A stretch of DNA of 64,000 nt from Pseudomonas lutea (GTDB taxonomy: Bacteria > Pseudomonadota > Gammaproteobacteria > Pseudomonadales > Pseudomonadaceae). How positions within the stretch are numbered: position 1 is the first letter of the stretch; the number at the start of each line of letters is the position of its first letter. Made by a program: the position numbers and the translations under genes. The stretch lies in assembly GCF_000759445.1 (NCBI RefSeq), contig NZ_JRMB01000001.1, positions 310,001-374,000 on the forward strand, written 5' to 3'. This document shows, in pieces, positions 1 through 8,721 of this stretch. Under the pieces are notes generated by a model. It did no database searches and was not told the origin of the DNA. It was given only the letters and a program-made list of their open reading frames with translations.

Positions 1-2
1 AC

Positions 3-758
3 CGCGAGCTTGAGGCCAGTCTGCACCTGTTGCAGGAAGACCAGGACGCGGGCCGCCAGGTCCAGATGAACATGTTGCCGACGAGCCCGTGGGCCATCGA
101 TGCGTTCGAATTTGAACACGAGATCATCCCTTCGCTGTATCTGTCCGGCGACTTCGTGGATTATTTTCGAGTCGACGAGCGCCGTGTAGCCTTCTACCTG
201 GCGGACGTTTCCGGACACGGTGCGTCTTCGGCGTTCATCACCGTGCTGTTGAAATTCATGACCACGCGGCTGCTGTTTGAATCCAAGCGCGGCGGGATGC
301 TGCCGAAATTCAAACCATCGGACGTCCTGGGCCATATCAACCGCGGTTTGATCAGCTGCAAGCTGGGCAAGCACGTCACCATGGTGGGCGGCGTGATTGA
401 CGAAGAGACCGGGCAGTTGACTTACAGCGTCGGTGGCCATCTGCCGCTGCCGGTGCTTTACACACCGGAAGAAACGCGCTATCTCGAAGGCCGTGGCCTG
501 CCAGTGGGGCTGTTCAACGAAGCGACCTATACCGATCACGTTATCGATCTGCCTGCGTCCTTTAGTCTCACCCTGCTGTCCGACGGCATTCTGGACCTTC
601 TGCCAGGTGATACACTCAAAGAGAAAGAAGCCAACTTGCCCAAACTGGTCAAGGCGGCGGGGGGCAGCCTGGACGGTCTGCGCCAAACGTTTGGATTGGC
701 CACGCTAGGGGAGATGCCGGATGATATCGCCTTGTTAGTGTTGAGCAGGAACCTTTAA
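3..758 (+). CDS. rssB: Response regulator with PP2C-like (SpoIIE) phosphatase domain, RssB type, 3' part
   Basis: The 5' end lies outside the window: the reading frame is open from base 3 with no proper start, and the first visible ATGs are inside the domain. What is visible is about 250 residues of a SpoIIE/PP2C-type serine phosphatase, with the metal-binding stretches SGDFVDYF, LADVSGHG and LLSDGILDL. In the family this domain follows a receiver domain, so the missing part is probably a REC domain. It should dephosphorylate the STAS anti-sigma antagonist encoded immediately downstream; the two genes overlap (TAATG at 756-760), so they are translationally coupled. The order rssB-rssC-tal-dusA matches the P. 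aeruginosa PA2798-PA2795 neighbourhood as I recall it. The alternative HsbR-HsbA pair has the same architecture but different neighbours. Confidence 0.85.
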   Translation, partial: RELEASLHLLQEDQDAGRQVQMNMLPTSPWAIDAFEFEHEIIPSLYLSGDFVDYFRVDERRVAFYLADVSGHGASSAFITVLLKFMTTRLLFESKRGGMLPKFKPSDVLGHINRGLISCKLGKHVTMVGGVIDEETGQLTYSVGGHLPLPVLYTPEETRYLEGRGLPVGLFNEATYTDHVIDLPASFSLTLLSDGILDLLPGDTLKEKEANLPKLVKAAGGSLDGLRQTFGLATLGEMPDDIALLVLSRNL

Positions 759-1240
759 TGAGTACCGGTAGAATCCAGTTCGCCGAGCAAGACGGCACAT
801 TTGTCCTCAAGTTTGTGGGCGAAGTGCGTCTGACGCTGTGCTCTGCGTTGGATGCGACAATTGAGCGTATCTTCACCTCGATGAATTTCTCGACGGTGGT
901 CATCGACCTCACCGAAACCCGCAGCATCGACAGCACTACGCTTGGGCTGCTCGCCAAGCTGTCGATCCTGTCGCGGCAGAAGGCCGGGCTGTTGCCAACG
1001 GTGGTGACTACTCACGAAGACATCACCCGTCTGCTGCAGTCGATGGGCTTTGATCAGGTGTTCAATATCGTGGGTCGGCCGATTCCCCGTCCTGAAGCGC
1101 TTAGCGACCTGCCATCGCAGGACCAGTGCGAAGACGTGGTCAAGGCCAAGGTGCTGGAGGCCCACAAGATTCTGATGGGCTTGAACGACTCCAACCGAGA
1201 GGCGTTCCGCGATCTGGTCAATGCGCTCGAACACCAGTAA
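758..1240 (+). CDS. rssC: STAS-domain anti-sigma factor antagonist RssC
   Basis: This 160-residue protein has an N-terminal STAS fold (about residues 5-105). The phosphorylatable serine segment is TRSIDSTTLGLL, where S47-type antagonists carry D-S-T. A C-terminal helical tail of about 50 residues (VVKAKVLEAHKILMGL) follows. The role is partner switching: the unphosphorylated antagonist binds an anti-sigma factor, and the phosphatase encoded just upstream controls its phosphorylation. The start ATG at 758 overlaps the rssB stop codon. A strong hairpin terminator follows 32 bases after the stop. Function is inferred from domain and context. Confidence 0.88.
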   Translation: MSTGRIQFAEQDGTFVLKFVGEVRLTLCSALDATIERIFTSMNFSTVVIDLTETRSIDSTTLGLLAKLSILSRQKAGLLPTVVTTHEDITRLLQSMGFDQVFNIVGRPIPRPEALSDLPSQDQCEDVVKAKVLEAHKILMGLNDSNREAFRDLVNALEHQ

Positions 1241-1272
1241 TACCTTCAGCCCCTGATTCGGGCATGAAAAAA

Positions 1273-1303
1273 GGGCGGCACCTGTGAGGGTGCCGCCCTT
1301 TTT
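1273..1303. terminator. Bidirectional rho-independent terminator between rssC and tal
   Basis: A perfect 10-bp stem (gggcggcacc / ggtgccgccc) with a 6-base loop is followed by a T-run on the + strand and preceded by an A-run. It can therefore stop both rssC (+) and the convergent tal (-). It is directly visible and typical. Confidence 0.95.
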
Positions 1304-1317
1304 ATATCTCGCGAACC

Positions 1318-2244
1318 TTACGCTTTGTTCGACAGCATCTTCTCAAGCGCTACCTGGTCGCGGGCGAACTGACGAATGCCTTCAGCCAGCTTTTCAGTGG
1401 CCATGGCGTCTTCATTGGAGGCCCAGCGGAACTGGCTCTCGTTCAGGGTCACGCGCGCTTCGCCGCCATTGCCCGGCTTGAGTTTCTGCACCAGCGTGCC
1501 GTTGTCTTCCGAGAGTTTGTGCAGCAGGTCAGGGCTGATGGTCAGACGGTCGCAGCCGGCCAGTTCTTCGATCTGGCTGAGGTTACGGAAGCTGGCGCCC
1601 ATGACCACGGTCTTGTAGTCGTTGGCTTTGTAGTAGTTATAAATGCGGGTCACGGACTGCACGCCCGGGTCCTCTGCACCGACATACTCCTTGCCTTCGG
1701 CTTTCTTGTACCAGTCGTAGATGCGGCCTACGAATGGCGAGATCAGAAACACGCCGGCGTCAGCGCAGGCCTGTGCCTGAGCGAAGGAGAACAGCAACGT
1801 CAGGTTGCACTGGATGCCTTTCTTTTCCAGCACCTCGGCTGCCTTGATGCCTTCCCAGGTGGAGGCCAGCTTGATCAGGATGCGATCGCGGCCGATGCCG
1901 AAGTCTTCATACAGGCCAACGATGCGGTCAGCGCGGTCGATACAGGCCTGCGTGTCGAACGACAGACGCGCGTCGACTTCGGTCGATACCCGGCCCGGAA
2001 CCACTTTGAGGATTTCACGGCCGATGGCGACAGCGAAGCGGTCGCTGGCAACGTTAATGTCGTTGTTGCTGCCGGCAAACGCTTCTTTCAAACGATCACT
2101 GTTGCTGTCGCTGGAAGCGGCTTTGAGCAAGAGGGAAGGGTTAGTGGTGGCGTCGACGGGCTTGAGCTTTTCGATCGCGGCGAAATCGCCGGTGTCGGCA
2201 ACAACGGTGGTGAATTGCTTGAGTTGTTCCAGCTTGGAAGTCAT
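1318..2244 (-). CDS. tal: Transaldolase
   Basis: This 308-residue class I transaldolase of the pentose phosphate pathway moves a dihydroxyacetone unit between sedoheptulose-7-phosphate and glyceraldehyde-3-phosphate in the cytoplasm. Visible marks are the [13 protein letters not shown] motif near the N-terminus, the Schiff-base lysine K125 in [11 protein letters not shown], and [11 protein letters not shown] chose the start at 2244 (MTSKLEQL). An in-frame extension of 33 residues upstream has no similarity to the family and only a Met far out, while the chosen start gives the normal family length. The gene is convergent with rssC and shares its terminator. Confidence 0.96.
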   Translation of the reverse strand: MTSKLEQLKQFTTVVADTGDFAAIEKLKPVDATTNPSLLLKAASSDSNSDRLKEAFAGSNNDINVASDRFAVAIGREILKVVPGRVSTEVDARLSFDTQACIDRADRIVGLYEDFGIGRDRILIKLASTWEGIKAAEVLEKKGIQCNLTLLFSFAQAQACADAGVFLISPFVGRIYDWYKKAEGKEYVGAEDPGVQSVTRIYNYYKANDYKTVVMGASFRNLSQIEELAGCDRLTISPDLLHKLSEDNGTLVQKLKPGNGGEARVTLNESQFRWASNEDAMATEKLAEGIRQFARDQVALEKMLSNKA

Positions 2245-2930
2245 GAGCGTGCTCTGTCCTGTGGGTTTGCTGACATTACCCGAGCGCCGCCGACCACTCA
2301 AGGGCGTAAACCGCAACAGACACACGGGTTTGGACGCCTGCATTTGCGCAAACAGCGTACCTGTGTGTCAGCCATGATCCGAGGCGCTGGGCGCTGTTAA
2401 AAGACAGCGCGGGATCAAAGGCGGGCGGTTCCCGAGGCGGGCGGATACTCGATTCAGACAGGTTGGAGCCCTGACCGAGCGGGATGTTCCCGCAGTGAGC
2501 AATCTAATCCAGCGAAGGGTCGTTGCCAGCAATCGGAGCGGTGCCGAACTGGGCGCAATTGCACCGACTGCAGGCCAATCAACGCGCGGACATCACACCG
2601 CAGTCACTGTCGACGGCCTTCAGCAACGTGGTCTGATCAAAGACCTCCAGGTGAACCCGACACGTCGCGTCAGCTGCAAGCGTCAGGCTCACGCTGTTCG
2701 CCAGTACTCCGCTCTGCAAATCGCCCTGCTGATTGATGGCTGAAGTACCTTGCGCACTGCTTTGCCGGACGGTCATGCGGTACTGCAGGGTGAGCGCAGC
2801 CGGGGCTTGATGACTTCCCGTATCAGGCCGTTCCTGCACAAGGCACGCGCTTTGGTCAGGCTCGGCTTCAGCCGGACGTGCGAGCTGTTAGACTGCGCGT
2901 CCTTTTCGTCCGATCTGTTTAACTTGCCCC
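2245..2930. other. Intergenic stretch between tal and dusA, no supported gene
   Basis: This stretch separates the divergent tal and dusA genes and must hold both promoters. The only notable reading frame is a minus-strand one (2579-2839, 86 codons). It encodes a polar, unrecognised sequence with no visible ribosome-binding site, so I do not call it a gene. No hairpin with a T-run, no repeat and no RNA gene was recognised. Confidence 0.5.
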
Positions 2931-3941
2931 ATGCTGCCTACGACCGAACTCCCTGCCCACCGCCTGTCGTCTGATCCATCACGGCGTTTTTCCGTGGCCC
3001 CGATGATGGATTGGACGGATCGCCACTGCCGTTTCTTTCTGCGCCTGCTGTCAAAGAACGCGCTGCTCTATACCGAGATGGTCACCACCGGCGCGTTGCT
3101 GCACGGTGACACCGAGCGGTTCCTGCGCCACGACGAGACGGAGCATCCGCTGGCGCTGCAACTGGGCGGCAGCAACCCGGCTGACCTGGCTGCCAGCGCA
3201 CGCCTGGCGCAAGCGGCGGGCTACGACGAGGTGAACCTCAACGTCGGCTGCCCCAGCGATCGGGTGCAGAACAACATGATCGGCGCTGTGTTGATGGGGC
3301 ATCCGCAACTGGTCGCCGACTGCGTCAAGGCCATGCGCGACGCGGTGTCGATTCCGGTGACGGTGAAGCACCGCATCGGCATCAATGGACGCGACAGTTA
3401 CGAGCAGCTGTGCGAGTTCGTCGGCACCGTCCGCGATGCCGGTTGCACCAGCTTCACCGTGCACGCCCGCATCGCCATCCTTGAGGGTTTGTCGCCCAAG
3501 GAAAACCGTGACATCCCGCCGCTGCGCTATGACATCGCCGCGGAGCTCAAGCAGGACTTTCCCGGGCTGGAGATCATTCTCAACGGCGGCATCAAGACGC
3601 TGGAGCAGTGCAAGGAACACCTGAACACCTTTGACGGCGTGATGCTCGGCCGCGAGGCGTATCACAACCCTTATTTGCTGGCTGATGTTGATCGCGAGCT
3701 GTTTGGCGACACCGCGCCGCAGATCACCCGTGCCGGAGCGCTGGCGCTTATGCGGCCCTACATTGAAGCGCACTTGAATGAAGGCGGATCGATGCACCAC
3801 ATCACCCGCCACGTGCTCGGCCTTGGCACCGGCTTTCCGGGCGCACGCAAGTTTCGGCAGATGCTCTCGGTGGACATACACAAGACGGACGATCCGCTGG
3901 GGTTGCTGGATCGGGCGGGGGAGTTGCTGGAGGGGCGGTAA
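2931..3941 (+). CDS. dusA: tRNA-dihydrouridine(20/20a) synthase
   Basis: This 336-residue FMN-dependent enzyme reduces uridine 20/20a in the tRNA D-loop using NADPH. The TIM-barrel starts at SVAPMMDWTDRHCR (about residue 21), the DusA-subfamily signature. The catalytic cysteine is C107 in NVNVGCPS-type sequence (here LNVGCPSDRVQ). KHRIGI and the phosphate-binding segments ILNGGI and VMLGREAYHNP follow, as expected. The length is normal. ATG 2931 begins a few residues before the family core and is accepted as the start. The gene stands alone and is followed by the repeat-rich gap before the xyl operon. Confidence 0.96.
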   Translation: MLPTTELPAHRLSSDPSRRFSVAPMMDWTDRHCRFFLRLLSKNALLYTEMVTTGALLHGDTERFLRHDETEHPLALQLGGSNPADLAASARLAQAAGYDEVNLNVGCPSDRVQNNMIGAVLMGHPQLVADCVKAMRDAVSIPVTVKHRIGINGRDSYEQLCEFVGTVRDAGCTSFTVHARIAILEGLSPKENRDIPPLRYDIAAELKQDFPGLEIILNGGIKTLEQCKEHLNTFDGVMLGREAYHNPYLLADVDRELFGDTAPQITRAGALALMRPYIEAHLNEGGSMHHITRHVLGLGTGFPGARKFRQMLSVDIHKTDDPLGLLDRAGELLEGR

Positions 3942-4133
3942 GTGGATCGCATCTTCTCATAACGTAAGTTGGATTGAGTTTGATGCAGTAGCGCGCGGGC
4001 CCAAGAATGACAGTGGAGCTGCGTGATCCAGTTCGCTGATCCGACGCGTTCGTGGGCAAGCGCGCTCATACGAGGGTTGCAGCGGACACCAGTGGTTCGG
4101 CTGCCACGAATGACTCGGCTGACACCCCGTCCC

Positions 4134-4220
4134 GTAGGAGCCGGCTTGCTGGCGAAGGCGGTGGATCAGAAATGAACAAGTTAACCGACCTGACAGCTTC
4201 GCCAGCAAGCCGGCTCCTAC
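4134..4220. repeat. REPIN (paired inverted REP), copy 1
   Basis: Two REP arms in inverted orientation, starting with gtaggagccggcttgctggc and ending with the reverse complement, flank about 45 bp. This is the common Pseudomonas REP-doublet form that folds into a long hairpin in single-stranded DNA or RNA. Confidence 0.9.
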
Positions 4221-4271
4221 CGGGCGAGGGTGTCATTTAGCCGTGGTGTTGCCCGCTGAAGCCTCACGCGC

Positions 4272-4391
4272 TCACCGCCGCCCAGCCCGCGTACTCACAT
4301 CCACCCACACCGCCAGCACCAGGATGCTGCCCTTGACGATCATCTGCCAGTAGCTGTCGACGTCGAGCATGGACATGCCGTTGCCCAAGCT
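4272..4391 (-). pseudogene. Duplicated 3' fragment of xylH
   Basis: The fragment encodes only the last roughly 38 residues of XylH ([12 protein letters not shown]... to the C-terminus). It is nearly identical to 4588-4706 and ends with TGA instead of TAA. It has no start, no promoter and no upstream xylH sequence: at about 4391 it changes abruptly into the next copy of the duplicated downstream DNA. It is a remnant of the tandem duplication, not a functional gene. Confidence 0.85.
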
Positions 4392-4449
4392 GGCGCGCTC
4401 CTGCGAGGTTTGCGGCGAACACCAAGTGGTTCGCCTGACACCCCGTCCC

Positions 4450-4536
4450 GTAGGAGCCGGCTTGCTGGCGAAGGCGGTGGATCAGAAATGAACACGTTCA
4501 CCGACCTGACAGCTTCGCCAGCAAGCCGGCTCCTAC
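4450..4536. repeat. REPIN, copy 2, immediately downstream of xylH
   Basis: This has the same arms and almost the same spacer as the REPIN at 4134-4220 and is part of the 316-bp duplication. It sits about 50 bp beyond the xylH stop codon, where REP hairpins often stabilise the mRNA 3' end. Confidence 0.9.
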
Positions 4537-4587
4537 CGGGCGTGGGAGTCATTTAGCCGTGGTGTTGCCTGCTGAAGCCTCACGCGC

Positions 4588-5724
4588 TTACCGCCGTCCA
4601 CTCCGCGTACTCACATCCACCCACACCGCCAGTACCAGGATGCTGCCCTTGACGATCATCTGCCAGTAGCTGTCGACGTCGAGCATGGACATGCCGTTGT
4701 CCAGGCTGGTGATGACCAGCGCACCGAGCAGGGCGCCGTAGACCGTTCCCGAGCCGCCGCGCATGGACGTACCGCCGATGAAGCACGCGGCGATGGCGTC
4801 GAGTTCGCCCATGTTGCCCGCCGAGGGTGAGCCTGCGGCCAGGCGCGCAGTATTGACCAGGCCGGCGAGGGCGCACATGACACCCATGATGCCGAAGATC
4901 CACAGCTTGACCGCCTGCACGTTGATGCCGGACAGACGTGTCGCCTCCATGTTGCTGCCCACCGAGTAGATACGCCGGCCGAACACGGTCTGGCTGGTGA
5001 TGTAGCTGAAGACGCCGAGCAGCACCAGCAGCAACAGCACCGGCACCGGAATGCCGTCGTAGCTGTTGAGGGTGTAGACGAAGCCGGCCAACACAGCGCC
5101 GATGGCCACCACGCGCACGACGTCCCTCACGATCGCGTGCGCCGCCAGGCCATGCAGGGCGCGGTTGCGACGCTGACGCCAGGTCAGGAACAGCGTCAGC
5201 GCGAACAGCAACACACCCAGGACAACACCCACCAGCGGCGGCAAATATCCCTGGCCCACGTACACCAGCTCCGGCGAGACCGGGGCGATGGTGGTGCCAC
5301 CGGTGATCCCCAGCAAAATGCCGCGAAACGCCAGCATGCCGCCCAGGCCAACGATGAAGGAAGGAATGCGCAGGTACGCCGTCATGCAGCCGTTGGCGAG
5401 GCCGATCAGCAGGCCGCAGCCCGCGACGATGCACAGGTTCAGTGGCAGCGGGACGTGATACACCACGTCGAGAATCGCCGCCACGCCGCCGAGCAGGCCG
5501 AGCAGCGAGCCCACCGACAGGTCGATCTCGCCGCTGATGATCACCAGGACCATGCCGCAGGCGAGGATGCCGGTGATCGACATCTGCCGCAGCAGGTTGG
5601 ACAGGTTGCGCGGGGTCAGGAAGCCGCCTTCGGTTTGCCAACTGAAGAACAACCAGATGAAGGCAATGGCGATCACCAGCGCGAGCATTTTGTAGCGGGT
5701 AAACAGTTGCTTGAGCTGATTCAT
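4588..5724 (-). CDS. xylH: D-xylose ABC transporter permease XylH
   Basis: This 378-residue inner-membrane permease belongs to the sugar ABC family that includes RbsC and AraH. About ten hydrophobic segments are visible, the first at residues 14-30 ([15 protein letters not shown]). Family signatures are [15 protein letters not shown] and the [20 protein letters not shown] loop near the C-terminus. The length is that of XylH rather than of the shorter RbsC proteins. The ATG overlaps the end of xylG by 4 bp, so the two are translationally coupled. It imports xylose with XylF and XylG. The 3' end is duplicated downstream. Confidence 0.95.
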   Translation of the reverse strand: MNQLKQLFTRYKMLALVIAIAFIWLFFSWQTEGGFLTPRNLSNLLRQMSITGILACGMVLVIISGEIDLSVGSLLGLLGGVAAILDVVYHVPLPLNLCIVAGCGLLIGLANGCMTAYLRIPSFIVGLGGMLAFRGILLGITGGTTIAPVSPELVYVGQGYLPPLVGVVLGVLLFALTLFLTWRQRRNRALHGLAAHAIVRDVVRVVAIGAVLAGFVYTLNSYDGIPVPVLLLLVLLGVFSYITSQTVFGRRIYSVGSNMEATRLSGINVQAVKLWIFGIMGVMCALAGLVNTARLAAGSPSAGNMGELDAIAACFIGGTSMRGGSGTVYGALLGALVITSLDNGMSMLDVDSYWQMIVKGSILVLAVWVDVSTRSGRR

Positions 5725-7313
5725 TGACGCGCTTCTCCCACAGCACCTGGCCGGTCGTTGTCGTTTTTGTGGTGCGCCGCAAGGTAGTCGCCTGACTGGC
5801 TGAGCGCCGCCGCGAGTACCTGTTCCTGGGTCAGCCCTTCGTTGATGAAGTCCCCGCGCAGTTGACCTTCACCAATCACCAGCACGCGGTCGGAGACGCC
5901 GAGCACTTCGGCCAGCTCCGACGACACCATGATGATCGACACGCCCGTGGCAGCCAGTGCACCCATCAGCTTGTAAATCTCGTATTTGGCGCCGACGTCC
6001 ACGCCGCGCGTGGGCTCGTCGAGAATCAGTACCCGCGGCTGGGTCAGGAGCATCTTTGCCAGCACGGCTTTTTGCTGATTGCCCCCGGACAGGCTGGTGA
6101 TCGGCAGAAACGGGCTGGCTGTCTTCAGATGCATGCGCGAGATCTCCTTGTCGATGCTGCCCAGTTCGGCTTCAGCGTCGATGCGGGTCAGGTGCGCGAA
6201 GCTGTCGAGCACGGCCAGGGTGATGTTCTGCCCGACGCCGAGGTCGGGAATGATGCCCTGACGCTTGCGGTCCTCGGGCACCATGCACAGCCCGGCGCGA
6301 ATGGACTTGAGCGGGGTACGGGTGTCGATCGGTTTGCCGTCCAGCCACACTTCGCCGGTGTAACGTCCGGGGTAAGCGCCGAACAGCGCCGACACCAGCT
6401 CGGTGCGCCCGGCGCCGACCAGCCCGGCGATGCCCAGGATTTCCCCGCGCTTGAGCACGAACGAAATGTCGTCCACACGTTTGCGCTTGGGGTTGTCAAC
6501 GTCGTAACAGGTGACGTTGCGCGCCTCGAAGATCACTTCGCCCACGGCATGGGGTTCGGTGGGATAGAGGTTGCTCATCTCGCGACCAACCATCTGCGTG
6601 ATGATTTTCGGGATGTCCATGTCAGCCATGGCGGTTGTCGCAATGTGTTTGCCATCGCGGATCACCGAAATGGTGTCGCAGACGGCGGCGACTTCATCGA
6701 GTTTGTGGGAGATGTAGACGCAGGCCACGCCTTTTGCCTTCAGGTCCCGAATGATGTCGAGCAGCACGTCGATTTCCGATCGGGTCAGCGCTGAGGAAGG
6801 TTCGTCGAGAATCAGCAGCCGCGCCTGCTTGTTCAGCGCCTTGGCGATTTCCACCAGCTGCTGATAGCCGCCGCCGTATTGGGAGACCGGCAACGAGACG
6901 TTCATGTCCGGCACTTTCAGCTCGCGCATCAAGGCTTCGGCGCGGTGGATCATGGCCGGGTAATTCATCCGCCCGCCTGGCAGGGTCAGCTCGTGACCCA
7001 TGAAGATGTTCTCCGCCACCGAGAGGTCGGGGACCAGAGTCAGTTCCTGATGGATGATGACGATACCGGCGGCCTCGGTCTCACTGATCGACTGCGCCCG
7101 CAGCGGCTGGCCGTCCCAGAGGATTTCCCCCTCCCAGGTGCCGTAGGGGTAGACCGCTGACAAGACTTTCATCAGGGTCGATTTGCCAGCACCGTTCTCG
7201 CCGCACAGCCCGACGCATTCGCCGGCGCGCACCTTGATGTCGATGCCGTTCAACGCTTTGACACCGCCGAACGATTTGACGATGCCGTTCATTTGCAGCA
7301 GGTATTCGGACAT
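5721..7313 (-). CDS. xylG: D-xylose ABC transporter ATP-binding protein XylG
   Basis: This 530-residue cytoplasmic ATPase has two tandem ABC domains, as in other sugar importers of the RbsA/AraG/XylG type. The first domain has a canonical Walker A (GENGAGKST, about residue 38) and Walker B ([11 protein letters not shown]), but a weak signature (QYGGGYQQL). The second has a degenerate P-loop ([10 protein letters not shown]) but a full signature ([13 protein letters not shown]) and [11 protein letters not shown]. This split of functions is normal for the family. The gene overlaps xylH by 4 bp. It is separated from xylF by 91 bp containing a strong hairpin. Confidence 0.95.
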   Translation of the reverse strand: MSEYLLQMNGIVKSFGGVKALNGIDIKVRAGECVGLCGENGAGKSTLMKVLSAVYPYGTWEGEILWDGQPLRAQSISETEAAGIVIIHQELTLVPDLSVAENIFMGHELTLPGGRMNYPAMIHRAEALMRELKVPDMNVSLPVSQYGGGYQQLVEIAKALNKQARLLILDEPSSALTRSEIDVLLDIIRDLKAKGVACVYISHKLDEVAAVCDTISVIRDGKHIATTAMADMDIPKIITQMVGREMSNLYPTEPHAVGEVIFEARNVTCYDVDNPKRKRVDDISFVLKRGEILGIAGLVGAGRTELVSALFGAYPGRYTGEVWLDGKPIDTRTPLKSIRAGLCMVPEDRKRQGIIPDLGVGQNITLAVLDSFAHLTRIDAEAELGSIDKEISRMHLKTASPFLPITSLSGGNQQKAVLAKMLLTQPRVLILDEPTRGVDVGAKYEIYKLMGALAATGVSIIMVSSELAEVLGVSDRVLVIGEGQLRGDFINEGLTQEQVLAAALSQSGDYLAAHHKNDNDRPGAVGEARQ

Positions 7314-7334
7314 TGCAGGATCTCACGCAGAAGC

Positions 7335-7380
7335 TAGCCAATCGGGGGCCGGCGCTATTCGTGCCGGCCCCGACTGGCTG
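7335..7380. promoter_or_regulatory. Intercistronic stem-loop between xylF and xylG
   Basis: An imperfect inverted repeat with a GC-rich stem pairs agccaatcgggggccggc with gccggccccgactggct around a 9-11 base loop. It lies between the binding-protein gene and the ATPase gene. There is no T-run on the transcript strand, so it is more likely an mRNA-stabilising or partial-attenuation hairpin than a full terminator. In many importer operons such hairpins give more binding protein than membrane components. Confidence 0.75.
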
Positions 7381-7404
7381 AGAAGGCGATCAGAAAAGGG
7401 TCTG

Positions 7405-8406
7405 TTACTTACCCGCGATCTGGTCCTTGGTGTAGAACCCGTCCTTCTCCAGCAGATCGATGTTGTCCTTGGTCAGCGGCGTGGGCGTCAGCAGGATGGT
7501 GTCGACTTTTTTGGTGCCATTGTCGTATTGCGAGCTGTACTGCGGCTTCTCGTTGCGCGCCAGTTGCACCGACAGTTTTGCAGCCTCGGAAGCGATCAGT
7601 TTCAGTGGCTTGTACACGGTCATGGTCTGCGTGCCGTCGATCACGCGCTTGACCGCTGCCAAGTCGGCGTCCTGGCCCGAAATCGGCACTTTACCGGCCA
7701 GTTTTTGCGCCGCCAGGGCCTGAATCGCGCCGCCGGCGGTGGCGTCGTTGGAGGCGACAATGCCGTCGATTTTGTTGCTGTTTTTGGTCAGGGCGTTCTC
7801 GACGATGCTCAGCGCTTCGGTCGGGTTCCATTCCTTGACCCATTGCTGGCCGACGATTTTGATGTCGCCCTTGTCGATGGCCGGCTGCAGCACTTTCATC
7901 TGGCCTTCGCGCAGGACCTTGGCGTTGTTGTCGGTGGGGGCGCCGCCGAGCAGGAAATAGTTTCCCTTCGGCGCGGCCTTGAGCACGCCGGCCGCCTGCA
8001 TTTCACCGACTTTCTCGTTGTCGAACGAGATGTAGGCATCAATGTCGGCGTTGAGAATCAGGCGGTCGTAGGACACGACTTTGATGCCGGCTTTCTTGGC
8101 CTCGGCGACGGCGTTGGTCAGCACGGTGGCGTTGAACGGCACGATGACGATGACATCGACGCCGCGCGAAATCAGGTTTTCAATCTGCGAGATCTGCTTT
8201 TGCTCGTTGGCATCGGCGGACTGGACAAAGACCTTGGCGTCCATTTTCTCTGCTGCTGCGACGAAGTAGTCACGGTCGCGAGACCAGCGCTCCAGACGCA
8301 GGTCATCAATGGAGAAGCCGATTTTCGGGTGCGCCGAATCGGCCATGACCGGCAGGCTGAGCAAAGCCAGAGCGCTGGCGAGGAGGGTGGTTTTCAAGTT
8401 CTTCAT
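7405..8406 (-). CDS. xylF: D-xylose-binding periplasmic protein XylF
   Basis: This 333-residue protein begins with a Sec signal peptide (MKNLKTTLLASALALLSLPVMA, cleavage probably after residue 22). A periplasmic-binding fold follows, starting KIGFSIDDLRLERWSRDRD, the XylF hallmark of the ribose/xylose-binding family. Later segments ISRGVDVIVIVPFN and GIVASNDATAGGAIQAL are typical. It captures xylose in the periplasm and delivers it to XylGH. It is the first gene of xylFGH, read leftward. Its leader carries an A-rich CA motif at 8421-8433 and a good ribosome-binding site (aggacg). Confidence 0.95.
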   Translation of the reverse strand: MKNLKTTLLASALALLSLPVMADSAHPKIGFSIDDLRLERWSRDRDYFVAAAEKMDAKVFVQSADANEQKQISQIENLISRGVDVIVIVPFNATVLTNAVAEAKKAGIKVVSYDRLILNADIDAYISFDNEKVGEMQAAGVLKAAPKGNYFLLGGAPTDNNAKVLREGQMKVLQPAIDKGDIKIVGQQWVKEWNPTEALSIVENALTKNSNKIDGIVASNDATAGGAIQALAAQKLAGKVPISGQDADLAAVKRVIDGTQTMTVYKPLKLIASEAAKLSVQLARNEKPQYSSQYDNGTKKVDTILLTPTPLTKDNIDLLEKDGFYTKDQIAGK

Positions 8407-8420
8407 GGGGTTGCGTCCTG

Positions 8421-8433
8421 TTATTTTTGTTTA
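8421..8433 (-). promoter_or_regulatory. CA-rich Hfq/Crc-type motif upstream of xylF
   Basis: On the coding strand the sequence taaacaaaaataa lies 15-27 bases before the xylF ATG, overlapping the ribosome-binding region. It fits the AAnAAnAA pattern that Hfq and Crc bind in Pseudomonas to repress translation. The function is inferred. Confidence 0.5.
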
Positions 8434-8555
8434 GAGACACTGTTGCAGCATGTTCGGGTTGCCGGTGAACTGTAGATACTGGCCACGCGCCGCGAGCAGG
8501 GAATTGTCGCGAGAATGTAACCAGCCGCTTTGCGTAATAGGACCTGCTGAAGTTA

Positions 8556-8646
8556 GTAGGACCGGCTTTAGCCGGGAAGCTGCTGGCGTCATACCGCAAG
8601 ATTGATGCTGCACACACTGGCCTCTTCCCGGCTGAAGCCGGTCCTA
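8556..8646. repeat. REPIN between xylA and xylF
   Basis: Inverted arms of the second REP family (taggaccggctttagccggg / cggctgaagccggtccta) are separated by about 45 bp. It lies in the 315-bp gap between the xylA stop and the xylF start, both read leftward, so xylA and xylFGH may be separately transcribed or differently stabilised. Confidence 0.85.
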
Positions 8647-8721
8647 CGAAAAGCATCGCGTCCATCCAGCGGATTGGAGATGACCTCGCCGGTCCTGCGT
8701 GGGGATCGCGATCATCACCTG

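Larger units (their letters stand above)
4071..4706. repeat. 316-bp direct tandem duplication covering the xylH 3' end and its downstream REPIN
   Basis: Two copies lie at a constant offset of 316 bp: REPIN start at 4134 and 4450, xylH stop at 4272 and 4588. The copies run about 4071-4387 and 4387-4706. The sequences just after the stop, the REPIN and about 115 bp of xylH coding DNA are duplicated with scattered substitutions. One copy has a 17-bp indel next to the REPIN. The right copy is continuous with the intact xylH gene, so the left copy is the orphan. Confidence 0.9.
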
